The notes: a model not told the origin generated them from the sequence alone. A DNA stretch of 64,000 nt from Streptomyces sp. WAC05374 (GCF_004353505.1 NZ_SMNQ01000010.1:124001-188000), one strand, 5' to 3'. Counted from the first letter of the stretch, positions 1 through 8,832 are shown. Made by a program: numbers and translations.

Positions 1-1
1 G

Positions 2-1516
2 CAACCCCCCGCCGCCCGCCTGCCGCATCCCCGCCGGCCCGCCGCCCGCCTTCCCGCGGCCCTGCTCCCCTGGGGCTGGGCCGCGGCCCTCTTCGCGCTG
101 TACGCGACCGTGGCCGTGCGCCGCCACCTCCTCCTCCGCACCACCGGCTACGACCTCGGCATCTTCGAGCAGGCCGTGCGCGCCTACGCGGAACTCCGCG
201 CCCCCGTCGTCCCCCTGCGGGGCGAAGGCTTCAACCTCCTCGGCGACCACTTCCACCCGCTCCTCGCCGCCCTCGCGCCGCTCTACCGGATCTGGCCCTC
301 CCCGCTGTGCCTGCTCGCCGCCCAGTCCGCGCTGCTCGCCCTCGCCGTCGTACCGCTCGCCCGCTGGGCCGCCCGCGCGCTCGGCCGCCGGGCCGCCCAC
401 GCCGTCGCCGTCGCGTACGGGCTGAGCTGGGGCATCGCGTCCGCCGCCGCGTTCGACTTCCACGAGGTCGCCCTCGCCGTACCGCTGCTCGCCTGCTGCC
501 TGGAGGCCCTCGCCCGGCGGCGCTGGCGGACGGCCGTCGCCTGGGCCGCGCCCCTGCTCCTGGTCAAGGAGGACCTGGGCCTCACCCTCGCCGCCGTCGG
601 CGCGTACATCGCCTTCCGCGGACCCCGGGGGCTGGGCCTCGTCACCGCCGCCGCCGGGCTCGCCGGCTCGCTCGTCGAGGTCAAGCTGCTGATGCCCGCC
701 TTCCACCCGGCGGGCGGGTACGCGCACGGCGGCAACCTCGCCGAGGGCCACGGCTCGCTGCTCAGCACCCTCGCCCACGCCCCGCTCGACGTGCTGCGCC
801 CCGACATCAAGGCCATGACCCTGGTCCTGGTCTTCGCCCCGTCCGCGCTGCTCGCGCTGCGCTCGCCGCTCGCGCTGATCGCCGTGCCCACACTCGCCTG
901 GCGGATGATGTCGGACAACGGCTTCCACTGGGGCACGGCGTTCCACTACAGCGCCGTGCTGATGCCGGTCGTCTTCGCCGGGCTGATCGACGCGCTGACC
1001 GTCTGGCGCCGCACCGACCACCCGCTCGCCGCCCGCCACGTCCGCGCCTCGCTCGCCACCGTCCTCGCCGTGACGCTGGTGATGCTGCCGTCCTTCCCGT
1101 TCGCCCAGCTCCTCCAGCGCGCCACCTGGCGCACGACCGGGCACGTCGAGGCGGCCCGCGCGCTGCTCGCGAGAATCCCGGACGGCGCCACCGTCGCCGC
1201 CTCCAACCGGCTGGTCCCGCAGCTCACCTCGCGCTGCACGGTGGTCCTCTTCCCGTCCTTCCCGGTGGAGGGGAAGCTGTACGAGTACGACAGGAAGCGC
1301 CTCCCCGCGCCCACCGCCGAGTGGATCGTCCACGACCGGCGCGCCCCGGAGGCGTGGCCGTACCGGACGGGCCACTGGCCCTACCCCGCCGAGCGGCAGG
1401 AGGCCGAGCTGGCCGCCGCGCAGAAGCGGTACGGCTACCGGAAGGTCGCCTCGCGCGACGGCATCACCCTGCTGCGCAGGTCACCCGCGCCGCGCGTCGG
1501 CCGCGAAAGTCCGTGA
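2..1516 (+). CDS. DUF2079 integral membrane protein (5' partial)
   Basis: Polytopic membrane protein of unknown function. The frame is open from base 2 with no stop, and hydrophobic sequence runs before the first GTG (bases 110 and 116), so the true start is probably left of the window. The segment GYDLGIFEQ followed by a G-H-F-H-P stretch is typical of DUF2079 proteins, which look like glycosyltransferase-C/PMT-like membrane proteins. Many Leu/Ala/Val-rich helices alternate with Arg-rich loops, and the last ~120 residues look like a soluble domain outside the membrane. No catalytic role can be assigned from the sequence. The next gene on this strand is uppS2, more than 1.6 kb away, so this is the end of its transcription unit. 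Confidence 0.75.
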   Translation, partial: QPPAARLPHPRRPAARLPAALLPWGWAAALFALYATVAVRRHLLLRTTGYDLGIFEQAVRAYAELRAPVVPLRGEGFNLLGDHFHPLLAALAPLYRIWPSPLCLLAAQSALLALAVVPLARWAARALGRRAAHAVAVAYGLSWGIASAAAFDFHEVALAVPLLACCLEALARRRWRTAVAWAAPLLLVKEDLGLTLAAVGAYIAFRGPRGLGLVTAAAGLAGSLVEVKLLMPAFHPAGGYAHGGNLAEGHGSLLSTLAHAPLDVLRPDIKAMTLVLVFAPSALLALRSPLALIAVPTLAWRMMSDNGFHWGTAFHYSAVLMPVVFAGLIDALTVWRRTDHPLAARHVRASLATVLAVTLVMLPSFPFAQLLQRATWRTTGHVEAARALLARIPDGATVAASNRLVPQLTSRCTVVLFPSFPVEGKLYEYDRKRLPAPTAEWIVHDRRAPEAWPYRTGHWPYPAERQEAELAAAQKRYGYRKVASRDGITLLRRSPAPRVGRESP

Positions 1517-1715
1517 CGGCGAGGGGCGTTGGCCCCGCCCGGACGCCGGGGGAGCGGCGCGCCGCCGGGCCCGTCCACGGCCGTCAACGTGGCGCCTTCG
1601 CGGCGGGGTCCCCCTTGGGGAGGACGGGAAATCGGCCGAATCCCGTGCTCGCGGCGGGGTGCCGCATTTTCGGAGCGTAGTTGCGGCCTGTCGTGGCGCA
1701 CAGCACCACTTACAA

Positions 1716-1781
1716 AGGGTTATGGTGGAAACCCCCCCTCGGGCCGGTCCGTATCCCCCCCACGGACCGGCCCGTTTTTTC
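1716..1781 (+). ncRNA. candidate 6C-type small RNA
   Basis: A compact C-rich element lies between two genes. A run of seven C (about 1731-1738) precedes a perfect GC hairpin whose loop holds a second run of seven C, ending in six T. Two runs of at least six cytosines next to hairpins plus a strong terminator is the signature of the actinobacterial 6C RNA family. I cannot reproduce the family's first stem convincingly; GGGTT(1718-1722)/AACCC is one possibility. It may therefore be only a terminator with a C-rich loop. The start is a guess. Confidence 0.42.
1740..1780 (+). terminator. intrinsic terminator with T tail
   Basis: A 13-bp GC stem (CGGGCCGGTCCGT paired with ACGGACCGGCCCG) with a 9-base ATCCCCCCC loop is followed directly by TTTTTT. 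A genuine U tail is unusual among Streptomyces terminators. It sits 220 bp after the DUF2079 stop, so it probably ends a separate small transcript. Confidence 0.8.
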
Positions 1782-1836
1782 TTCCCGCGTCAAGAGCGGC
1801 TGTTCGGCCGCGGGAAAGCACCGCCGAACCGCCCCC

Positions 1837-1875
1837 GAAGGCCCCGCCCGAAGGCCCCGCCCGAAGGCCCGGCCC
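1837..1875. repeat. 13-bp tandem repeat, three copies
   Basis: The unit GAAGGCCCCGCCC occurs at 1837 and 1850, and with one change at 1863. It lies just downstream of the aldo/keto reductase stop (minus strand). Probably a slippage product with no evident function. Confidence 0.6.
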
Positions 1876-1950
1876 CCGGCCCGGATCCCCCCCGCCCCCG
1901 GATGCCCCCCGGGCCCGGAAGCCCCCGCCCCCGGAAGCCCCGCTCCGCCG

Positions 1951-2988
1951 TCAGCCGCGCGCCGCCCAGATGTTGGTGCCGGCGGTGTCGACCGCGTACG
2001 AGTCGATCTCCTTCAGCTCCTCGTCCGTCAGCGGGGCCCCGGCCAGCGCGGCGATGTTCTCCTCGAGCTGCGTCACGCTGGACGCGCCGATCAGCGCCGA
2101 GGTCATCCGCTCGTCGCGCAGCACCCACGTCAGCGCGAGCTGCGCCAGCGACTGGCCGCGGCGCCGGGCGATCGCGTCGAGGCCGTGGAGCCGCCGGACG
2201 ACCTCCTCGGAGAGCAGGTTCGGGTCCAGGGACTTGCCCTGGCTGGCCCGGGAGCCCTCGGGGATGCCCTGGAGGTACTTGTCCGTGAGCAGGCCCTGGG
2301 CGAGCGGCGCGAAGGAGATGCACCCCATGCCCTGCTCCTCCAGGGTGTCGAGGAGCGCGTCCTCCTCGGTCCAGCGGTTGATCATCGAGTACGAGGGCTG
2401 GTGGATCAGGGCCGGGACGCCCATCTCCCGCAGCAGCCCGGCCGCCTCGGCGGTCTGCGCGCTGCTGTACGAGGACACGCCGACGTACAGCGCCTTGCCC
2501 TGCTGGACGGCCGAGGCGAGGGCGCCCATCGTCTCCTCCAGCGGCGTGTCCTTGTCGAAGCGGTGCGAGTAGAAGATGTCGACGTAATCCAGGCCCATCC
2601 GCTTCAGCGAGGCGTCGAGCGAGGACAGCAGGTACTTGCGGGAGCCCCACTCGCCGTACGGCCCCGGGTGCATGAGATAGCCCGCTTTGGTGGAGATGAC
2701 CAGCTCGTCCCGGTAGGCCGCGAAGTCCTGGGCGAAGATCTTGCCGAAGTTCGACTCGGCGGACCCGGGCGGCGGGCCGTAGTTGTTCGCCAGGTCGAAG
2801 TGCGTCACGCCGAGGTCGAAGGCACGGCGCAGGATCGCGCGCTGCGAGGCGAGCGTGCGGTCGTCGCCGAAGTTGTGCCAGAGGCCCAGCGAGATGGCGG
2901 GGAGCTTGAGGCCGCTGCGGCCGGTGCGGCGGTACTCCATGGAGCCGTAGCGGTCGGCGGCGGGGCGGTATGCGGGGGTATCAGTCAC
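1951..2988 (-). CDS. aldo/keto reductase, YghZ/AKR14-like
   Basis: NADPH-dependent cytosolic reductase of 345 residues with a TIM-barrel fold. Visible family features are DLANNYGPPPGSAE (catalytic Tyr), KAGY (catalytic Lys), the YSHRFD strand with His, and the late GASS cofactor segment. The N-terminal MEYRRTGRSGLKLP and LGLWHNFGDD match the E. coli YghZ (L-glyceraldehyde-3-phosphate reductase, AKR14) group better than Kv-beta proteins. The GTG start at 2988 was chosen because AAGGAG lies 6 bases upstream; the frame continues open further upstream without another good ribosome site. It is divergent from uppS2 across 176 bp. The exact substrate is inference. Confidence 0.88.
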   Translation of the reverse strand: MTDTPAYRPAADRYGSMEYRRTGRSGLKLPAISLGLWHNFGDDRTLASQRAILRRAFDLGVTHFDLANNYGPPPGSAESNFGKIFAQDFAAYRDELVISTKAGYLMHPGPYGEWGSRKYLLSSLDASLKRMGLDYVDIFYSHRFDKDTPLEETMGALASAVQQGKALYVGVSSYSSAQTAEAAGLLREMGVPALIHQPSYSMINRWTEEDALLDTLEEQGMGCISFAPLAQGLLTDKYLQGIPEGSRASQGKSLDPNLLSEEVVRRLHGLDAIARRRGQSLAQLALTWVLRDERMTSALIGASSVTQLEENIAALAGAPLTDEELKEIDSYAVDTAGTNIWAARG

Positions 2989-3164
2989 ACCCTTCTCCTT
3001 ATCACGTACTTGTGACAGACCGGGTTGGGCCGCCGTGACCCCCGCGCAGTAATGTGGCGGCTTCGGGGACAGCCGCGGTGCGCCGGGATCGAGCGGTGCC
3101 GCTTCCCCCTGTCTCCCTGGGCCGACGCCGTGGCGGGCCCGTACGCAATCGAGAGGTGAGATCG

Positions 3165-3926
3165 GTGAACTTGCGCGACCTGGTGTACAGGCTCTACGCA
3201 CGCCGGGTGGAGGGCCGCCTCGACCACGCCCAGGTGCCCAAGCACATCGGCGTCATCCTCGACGGCAACCGCCGGTGGGCGAAGGCGTCCGGCGGCACCC
3301 CGGAGCAGGGCCACAAGGCCGGCGCGAGCAAGATCCAGGAACTGCTGGGCTGGTGCGACGAGACGGACGTCGAGGTCGTCACGCTCTGGATGCTGTCCAC
3401 CGACAACCTCAACCGCCCCGAGGAGCAGCTCGTGCCGCTCCTCGGCATCATCGAGAACGCCGTCCGCGACCTCGCCGCCGACGGCCGCTGGCGCGTGCAC
3501 CACGTCGGCACGCTGGACCTGCTGCCGGCCCGTACCCAGGCGGTGCTGAAGGAGGCCGAGGAGGCCACCCGCGACCGGACCGGGATACTCGTGAACGTCG
3601 CCGTGGGCTACGGCGGCCGGCAGGAGATCGCCGACGCGGTCCGCTCGCTGCTGCTGGAGCACGCCGAGAAGGGCACCAGCTTCGAGGAGCTCGCCGAGAT
3701 CGTGGACGTCGAGCACATCTCGGAGCACCTGTACACGCGCGGGCAGCCCGACCCCGACCTGGTCATCCGCACCAGCGGCGAGCAGCGCCTGTCGGGCTTC
3801 ATGCTCTGGCAGAGCGCCCACTCCGAGTACTACTTCTGCGAGGTCCACTGGCCGGCCTTCCGCAAGGTCGACTTCCTCCGCGCGCTGCGTGACTACGCGG
3901 CCCGCCACCGCCGCTACGGCACCTGA
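3165..3926 (+). CDS. uppS: isoprenyl transferase (Z-prenyl diphosphate synthase)
   Basis: Cytosolic cis-prenyltransferase of 253 residues that condenses isopentenyl diphosphate with an allylic diphosphate to give polyprenyl diphosphates for lipid carriers. The hallmark HIGVILDGNRRWAK is at residues 27-40, with the catalytic Asp at 33. The LWMLSTDNLNRP segment and the C-terminal RTSGEQRLSGFMLWQSAHSE with Arg/Glu diphosphate ligands are present. The LW...STDN variant resembles the short-chain mycobacterial Rv1086 group, so this may be the second, shorter-product enzyme rather than the essential C55 synthase. The GTG start is supported by GAGGTGA nine bases upstream. Confidence 0.92.
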   Translation: MNLRDLVYRLYARRVEGRLDHAQVPKHIGVILDGNRRWAKASGGTPEQGHKAGASKIQELLGWCDETDVEVVTLWMLSTDNLNRPEEQLVPLLGIIENAVRDLAADGRWRVHHVGTLDLLPARTQAVLKEAEEATRDRTGILVNVAVGYGGRQEIADAVRSLLLEHAEKGTSFEELAEIVDVEHISEHLYTRGQPDPDLVIRTSGEQRLSGFMLWQSAHSEYYFCEVHWPAFRKVDFLRALRDYAARHRRYGT

Positions 3927-4214
3927 CACACCGTTCCCCGAGGCCCCGCGGGTCTCGTCACCACCTGTTCACCGACGCGTCGTCATATGCCATGGCATGG
4001 CGCCGGGCGTTCGAGGGAATACCCCTTGCGAAGTGAGCGGCACGCCAGCCCGCTCGCCCGGGAGGCCCTTTGCACCAGGACGACCGTGCAGGACGTGTAC
4101 GGACGACGCGGAGGGCCGGCGTTCGGCCCGCGCATCGCGGCCAGAGCCCGGCCCCATCCCCCCGCGACGCCGTCGAAGTCGCACCCGACCTCACCTGAGG
4201 GGGTAGGTCCTTCC
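3927..4214. promoter_or_regulatory. uppS-phoH intergenic region with perfect palindrome
   Basis: 288 bp without a gene. It holds a perfect 12-bp palindrome ATGCCATGGCAT (3987-3998) and a smaller CCTCA-CC-TGAGG repeat (4189-4200) overlapping the phoH ribosome-binding region. Either could be an operator. No terminator-like hairpin for uppS is obvious. Confidence 0.35.
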
Positions 4215-5537
4215 GTGGTGAACAGCACAAAGCGCCGCCTCAACGACAGGCGCACCTACGTTCTCGACACCAGCGTCCTGCTGGCCGATCCCGGCGCCAT
4301 GGCCCGCTTCGAGGAGCACGAGGTCGTGCTCCCGATCGTGGTGGTCACGGAACTGGAGGCCAAGCGGCACCACCCGGAGCTCGGGTACTTCGCCCGGCAG
4401 GCCCTGCGCCTGCTGGACGACCTCCGCGTCCGGTACGGCCGCCTCGACGCCCCGCTCCCCATCGGGGACTTCGGCGGGACCCTGCGTGTGGAGCTCAACC
4501 ACTCGGATCCCGGCGTCCTGCCCGCCGGCTACCGCCTCGGTGACAACGACTCGCGGATCCTCGCCGTCGCGCGCAACCTCCAGGCCGAGGGGTACGACGT
4601 CACCGTCGTGTCCAAGGACCTGCCGCTGCGCATCAAGGCGTCGTCCGTCGGGCTCCTCGCCGAGGAGTACCGGGCGGAGCTCGCCATCACGGACTCCGGC
4701 TGGACCGGAATGTCCGAACTGCCCCTCGCCGCCGAGCAGGTCGACCTGCTGTACGCGGAGGAGAAGCTGTACGTCCCCGAGGCGGCCGGGCTGCCGGTCC
4801 ACACCGGGCTGGTCCTCCAGTCCGAGCGCGGCAAGGCGCTCGGCAGGGTCACCCCCGAGGGGAACGTGCGGCTGGTCAGGGGCGACCGGGAGGCGTTCGG
4901 CATCCGGGGGCGCAGCGCCGAGCAGCGGATCGCGCTCGACCTGCTGCTGGACCCGGACGTCGGCATCGTCTCGATGGGCGGCCGGGCCGGTACCGGCAAG
5001 TCGGCGCTCGCGCTGTGCGCGGGTCTCGAGGCGGTCCTGGAGCGCCGGCAGCACCAGAAGGTGATGGTCTTCCGGCCGCTGTACGCGGTCGGCGGCCAGG
5101 AGCTGGGCTATCTGCCCGGCACCGAGGCCGAGAAGATGAGCCCCTGGGCGCAGGCGGTCTTCGACACGCTCTCGGCGGTGGCGGGCCGGGAGGTCATCGA
5201 GGAGGTGCTGAGCCGGGGCATGCTGGAGGTGCTGCCGCTCACCCACATCCGGGGCCGGTCGCTGCACGACGCCTTCGTCATCGTCGACGAGGCCCAGTCC
5301 CTCGAGCGGAACGTGCTGCTGACCGTGTTGTCCCGCATCGGGGCGAATTCCCGGGTCGTCCTCACGCATGACGTGGCGCAGCGCGACAACCTGCGGGTCG
5401 GCCGGTACGACGGAGTCGTCGCCGTGGTGGAGAAGCTGAAGGGCCATCCGCTCTTCGCGCACGTCACCCTGACTCGCTCGGAGCGGTCGCAGATCGCCGC
5501 GCTCGTGACCGAAATGCTGGAGGACGGGCAGGTTTAA
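4215..5537 (+). CDS. PIN-PhoH ATPase (PhoH2-type)
   Basis: 440-residue fusion of an N-terminal PIN ribonuclease domain (residues ~13-150; YVLDTSVLLADP, VVTELEAKRHH, and a later D-N-D-S acidic site) and a C-terminal PhoH P-loop ATPase (Walker A GRAGTGKSA near residue 257, Walker B VIVDEAQ near 357). PhoH2 proteins act as ATP-dependent RNA-unwinding ribonucleases. In mycobacteria they pair with a small upstream antitoxin (PhoAT), but no such frame is evident here. A second in-frame GTG follows immediately (4218). A terminator lies 26 bp after the stop, so the gene is probably monocistronic. Confidence 0.9.
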   Translation: MVNSTKRRLNDRRTYVLDTSVLLADPGAMARFEEHEVVLPIVVVTELEAKRHHPELGYFARQALRLLDDLRVRYGRLDAPLPIGDFGGTLRVELNHSDPGVLPAGYRLGDNDSRILAVARNLQAEGYDVTVVSKDLPLRIKASSVGLLAEEYRAELAITDSGWTGMSELPLAAEQVDLLYAEEKLYVPEAAGLPVHTGLVLQSERGKALGRVTPEGNVRLVRGDREAFGIRGRSAEQRIALDLLLDPDVGIVSMGGRAGTGKSALALCAGLEAVLERRQHQKVMVFRPLYAVGGQELGYLPGTEAEKMSPWAQAVFDTLSAVAGREVIEEVLSRGMLEVLPLTHIRGRSLHDAFVIVDEAQSLERNVLLTVLSRIGANSRVVLTHDVAQRDNLRVGRYDGVVAVVEKLKGHPLFAHVTLTRSERSQIAALVTEMLEDGQV

Positions 5538-5562
5538 TCCCGCAAATCCGACATGGAGTTGG

Positions 5563-5600
5563 CGCCGCCCGGCAAAGCGCGAGAGCTTAGCCGGGCGGCG
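5563..5600 (+). terminator. terminator after phoH
   Basis: Perfect 11-bp stem CGCCGCCCGGC / GCCGGGCGGCG with a 16-base loop, 25 bp after the phoH stop. It has no T run, as is usual in streptomycetes. Confidence 0.75.
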
Positions 5601-5920
5601 TCATGCCCGGCGACGGAATGCGCAAAACTCCTGGGGCCACTGGGGTGTGAGCTTTCACACGCAACGAATAATTGCCTTGCGGTACGGGCTTCGGGCAGAG
5701 TCTTGCTTCCGTCAGGCCCCGCATACGGCACACCTGTCACCACGTGACACAACTCAACAGTCGTCCGCCGTATGCCGCCCGCAGCACCACGCGGCTCTCC
5801 CGCAGGGGAGTTGCCCACCGGGCCCGTGTCCCCCGTGACCCAGCAGTGGGGGGACCAGCGTCAGGGGCACGATTTTCGCCCGCGAGGTCACCTAAGCGGA
5901 CGATGCTGGAAGGAAACCGT
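5601..5920 (+). promoter_or_regulatory. long structured leader upstream of SLT gene
   Basis: 320 bp without a gene. A 9-bp perfect stem GCATACGGC (5721-5729) / GCCGTATGC (5767-5775) encloses a smaller TGTCAC/GTGACA hairpin (5735-5749). Further down, TCCCCC pairs with GGGGGA, and GTGACC (about 5835) with GGTCAC just before the ribosome site. Cell-wall hydrolase genes of streptomycetes are often preceded by c-di-AMP (ydaO-type) riboswitches. The GGGGGACC and CCTAAGCGG segments recall that class, but I cannot match its full consensus. Confidence 0.35.
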
Positions 5921-6637
5921 GTGAGCCGGATCTCGGTCCGGGGATTCGCGGTGGCTTCGGCCACTGCGGTCACCACTGTCGGCGCCGTCGTCGGTGTTGC
6001 CTCGGGCAACGCCCAGCCCTCGAACGACAACTTCGAGGCGGCCGCCGCCAACACGACGCTCCTGGCCGACATCCCCGTCGGCGAGCAGGCCCAGGTACAG
6101 GTCTCGTCGCTGACGCAGCAGGCGGAGGCCCAGGCCGCCGCCGCCGACTCGGCCGCGCAGAAGTCCGCCGAGGAGGCCGCGCGCATCCAGGCCGCCAAGG
6201 ACGCCGAGGCCAAGAAGGCCGCCGCCGACGCGGAGGCCGAGGAGGCCAGGAAGGCGGAGGAGGAGCGCAAGGAGGCCGAGGCCGCCGAGCGCGCCAGCCG
6301 CGACGAGGTCCGCAGCGCCTCCAGCTTCGCCCCGCAGTCGTCCTACAGCGTCGCCGAGGTCCAGGCGATGGCCCGCCAGATGGTCCCGGGCGACCAGTTC
6401 CAGTGCTTCAGCAACATCGTGGACCACGAGTCCACCTGGAACTACCGCGCCACGAACCCCTCGTCCGGCGCGTACGGTCTCGTCCAGGCGCTCCCGGGGT
6501 CCAAGATGGCGTCCGCCGGCGCCGACTGGCAGACCAACCCGGCCACCCAGATCAAGTGGGGCCTGAACTACATGAACGAGCGCTACGGCAGCCCCTGCGG
6601 CGCCTGGGACTTCTGGCAGGCCAACCACTGGTACTAG
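5921..6637 (+). CDS. secreted SLT-like transglycosylase domain protein
   Basis: 238-residue exported protein. The N-terminus has Arg residues then a hydrophobic stretch, giving a signal peptide of about 35 residues. A long Ala/Glu/Lys-rich coiled coil (roughly residues 60-130) follows. The C-terminal domain contains FSNIVDHESTWNYRATNPSSG and AYGLVQALPGSKMA, the SLT lysozyme-like pattern with Glu in HEST. It ends at NHWY, typical of small actinobacterial resuscitation/transglycosylase-type proteins. I prefer GTG 5921, six bases after GGAAGGA, over ATG 5903, which overlaps that ribosome site. It is probably a peptidoglycan-cleaving enzyme acting outside the membrane. Confidence 0.82.
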   Translation: MSRISVRGFAVASATAVTTVGAVVGVASGNAQPSNDNFEAAAANTTLLADIPVGEQAQVQVSSLTQQAEAQAAAADSAAQKSAEEAARIQAAKDAEAKKAAADAEAEEARKAEEERKEAEAAERASRDEVRSASSFAPQSSYSVAEVQAMARQMVPGDQFQCFSNIVDHESTWNYRATNPSSGAYGLVQALPGSKMASAGADWQTNPATQIKWGLNYMNERYGSPCGAWDFWQANHWY

Positions 6638-6664
6638 GGCCCGCGCCTGTTGGCTCAACTTTCC

Positions 6665-6697
6665 GGAGCCCCTCACCGTCCTACGGTGAGGGGCTCC
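6665..6697 (+). terminator. terminator after SLT gene
   Basis: Perfect 14-bp stem GGAGCCCCTCACCG / CGGTGAGGGGCTCC with a five-base loop, 27 bp past the stop codon. Confidence 0.85.
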
Positions 6698-6757
6698 GTG
6701 CGTGTACCGTCGGGGCCGTAACTCCCGGGGGGAGTGGTGGGGGGAAGAGAGAAGATC

Positions 6758-8068
6758 ATGTCGAAAGTGCCAGGGTGGCTCGGCAAAGCGGGAGCCGGCC
6801 TGACCCGGATGGGGCAGCGCCTGGGTGAGCGCCGGGCCGAGGACGAGCCGGGCGAGGAGCCCGCCGCCGTACCCGACAGCGTGCCCGCGCCTCCCACCTA
6901 CGCGCCCGCCGTCGCCGCACGGCCCGATCCCGTCGCGGCCATCCCCTGGGGCATCCGCGTCGCGGCCGAGGCGGGCTGGCGGCTGCTGGTCCTCGCCGGC
7001 ACCCTGTGGGTGCTGATGAAGGCCATCAGCGAAGTGCAGCTCGTCGTCCTCGCCTTCGTCGCCGCGCTGCTGATCACCGCCCTGCTCCAGCCCACCGTCG
7101 CCCGGCTGCGCACGTGGGGCCTGCCGCGCGGGCTCGCCACCGCCGTCACCGCCATCACGGGCTTCGTCATCATGGGGCTGGTCGGGTGGTTCGTCGTCTG
7201 GCAGGTGCTGGACAACCTCGGGGACATCTCCGACCGCGTCCGGGACGGCATCGACGAGCTCAAGCGGTGGCTGCTGGACAGCCCGTTCCACGTCACCGAG
7301 CAGCAGATCAACGACATCGCCAAGAACCTCAGCGACACGATCGGGACGAACACGGAGGAGATCACCTCCGCCGGTCTCCAGGGCGTGACGGTGATGGTGG
7401 AGATCCTCACCGGCATCCTGCTGACCATGTTCTCCACCCTCTTCCTGCTCTACGACGGCAAGAAGGTGTGGAACTGGTGGCTCAAGCTGGTGCCCGCCCA
7501 GGCCCGTCCCGGGGTCGCGGGCGCGGGCCCGCGTGCCTGGCGCACCCTCACCGCGTACGTGCGCGGCACGGTGGTCGTCGCGATGATCGACGCCATCTTC
7601 ATCGGCCTCGGCATCTACTTCCTCGATGTGCCGCTGGCGGTGCCGCTGGGCGTCTTCATCTTCCTCTTCTCCTTCATCCCGCTGGTCGGCGCGGTCGTCT
7701 CGGGCGCGCTGGCGGTCATCGTCGCCCTGGTCACGCAGGGCGTGTTCACGGCACTGATGGTGCTGCTGGTGGTGCTGGCGGTGCAGCAGATCGAGGGCCA
7801 CGTCCTCCAGCCGTTCATCCTGGGCCGCGCGGTGCGGGTGCACCCGCTCGCGGTCGTCCTCGCCGTCGCCTCGGGCGGTCTGGTCGCCGGGATCGGTGGC
7901 GCGGTGGTGGCGGTCCCGCTGGTCGCGGTCACCAACACGGTCGTCGGCTATCTGCGGGCGTACACCCAGGAGCAGGCGCTGCGCGCCACGCCGCCGCCGC
8001 ACGGGGCGACCGCCCACGGCACGGCGCCCACGCCGCCGCCGGGGGCCGGGCCCAAGGAGGGCGAGTGA
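6758..8068 (+). CDS. AI-2E family transporter-like permease
   Basis: 436-residue inner-membrane protein of the AI-2E/TqsA (PerM) exporter superfamily. A variable, Pro/Ala-rich cytosolic N-terminus of ~70 residues precedes about eight hydrophobic helices, with an extracytoplasmic loop around residues 150-215. The conserved late motif QQIEGHVLQPFILGRAVRVHP and FSFIPLVGAVVSG are diagnostic. The substrate is unknown; several homologues are Na+/H+ antiporters and not AI-2 exporters. Its stop overlaps the GTG start of the next gene by four bases (GTGA), so the two are translationally coupled. Confidence 0.88.
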   Translation: MSKVPGWLGKAGAGLTRMGQRLGERRAEDEPGEEPAAVPDSVPAPPTYAPAVAARPDPVAAIPWGIRVAAEAGWRLLVLAGTLWVLMKAISEVQLVVLAFVAALLITALLQPTVARLRTWGLPRGLATAVTAITGFVIMGLVGWFVVWQVLDNLGDISDRVRDGIDELKRWLLDSPFHVTEQQINDIAKNLSDTIGTNTEEITSAGLQGVTVMVEILTGILLTMFSTLFLLYDGKKVWNWWLKLVPAQARPGVAGAGPRAWRTLTAYVRGTVVVAMIDAIFIGLGIYFLDVPLAVPLGVFIFLFSFIPLVGAVVSGALAVIVALVTQGVFTALMVLLVVLAVQQIEGHVLQPFILGRAVRVHPLAVVLAVASGGLVAGIGGAVVAVPLVAVTNTVVGYLRAYTQEQALRATPPPHGATAHGTAPTPPPGAGPKEGE

Positions 8069-8769
8069 TATCCGAACCCGAACTCGTGGGCGGAGACGGC
8101 GACGGGCCGATACCCGGGACGCCGCACGAGCCGCCGCCGGTGGAGCCCGGTCCGGGCGGTGAGCGGCCGGCGCGGCGCCGCCCCTGGTGGTGGGCGCTCG
8201 GCGGCGCGGTGGTGGCCTCGGCCCTCTGGGCGGGCGGGCTGTACGCGTACCAGGCCATGGGCCCGGACCTGGGCGGCTACCGCACGTCCGAGGACCTGTG
8301 CGACGAGGCGAAGCTGGAGGCCCTGGGCACCGCCTACGGGGAGCGGGGCGAGAGCGAACACGACCCGGACCAGCAGGACCGCCACGAGGCCCTGGACCAG
8401 AGCCGGTGCTCGGTGACGTTCGGCACCGCGGAACCGACGTTCGCCGTCGACGTCGTCTACCGGCTCCACAAGAAGACCGACCCGGGACCCGAGTTCGAGC
8501 CCGTCACGACGGCCGACACCTGGGAGGACTGGGAGCACCGGCCCCTGACCGGGGTGGGGGAGCGCGCCTTCTTCGCACAGGACGACGCGGGCTACGCCGT
8601 GCTGACGGTGCTCGACGGGCAGGCCGTGCTGTCCCTCACCGTCAGCATGCAGATGGAGTACGGCCCGGAGGAGAACCTCGAGTCGCCGCCCGACGACTCC
8701 GCCATGGACGGCGTCGAGGACCACATGGTCGAGGACATGAAGGCGCTGATGGCCGAACTCAAGCGCTGA
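8065..8769 (+). CDS. hypothetical single-pass membrane protein
   Basis: 234 residues. A short acidic/Pro-rich cytosolic segment precedes one transmembrane helix (WWWALGGAVVASALWAGGLY, about residues 40-60). The extracytoplasmic domain has two Cys (in EDLCDEAK and SRCSVTF) that may form a disulfide. It is translationally coupled to the upstream permease through GTGA, with AAGGAG upstream. I do not recognise the family; actinomycete proteins of this layout are often lipoprotein-like lipid- or sterol-binding domains, but nothing here proves that. Confidence 0.75.
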   Translation: MISEPELVGGDGDGPIPGTPHEPPPVEPGPGGERPARRRPWWWALGGAVVASALWAGGLYAYQAMGPDLGGYRTSEDLCDEAKLEALGTAYGERGESEHDPDQQDRHEALDQSRCSVTFGTAEPTFAVDVVYRLHKKTDPGPEFEPVTTADTWEDWEHRPLTGVGERAFFAQDDAGYAVLTVLDGQAVLSLTVSMQMEYGPEENLESPPDDSAMDGVEDHMVEDMKALMAELKR

Positions 8770-8781
8770 GGGACGGAAGAA

Positions 8782-8811
8782 GGGCCCGCCGGCACGGATG
8801 CCGGCGGGCCC
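8782..8811. terminator. bidirectional terminator
   Basis: Perfect 13-bp stem GGGCCCGCCGGCA / TGCCGGCGGGCCC with a four-base loop between convergent genes (membrane protein + and ahpD -). Confidence 0.88.
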
Positions 8812-8832
8812 TTCACCATGACCGCGCGGAGA

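Noticed and set aside
1529..3015. Long plus-strand frames opposite the aldo/keto reductase
   Set aside because: Arg/Pro/Ser-rich translations in the antisense frames of a well-supported gene; typical high-GC artefact.
5888..8017. 709-codon minus-strand frame across the SLT and AI-2E-type genes
   Set aside because: It spans two recognised genes and their terminator, with no family resemblance.
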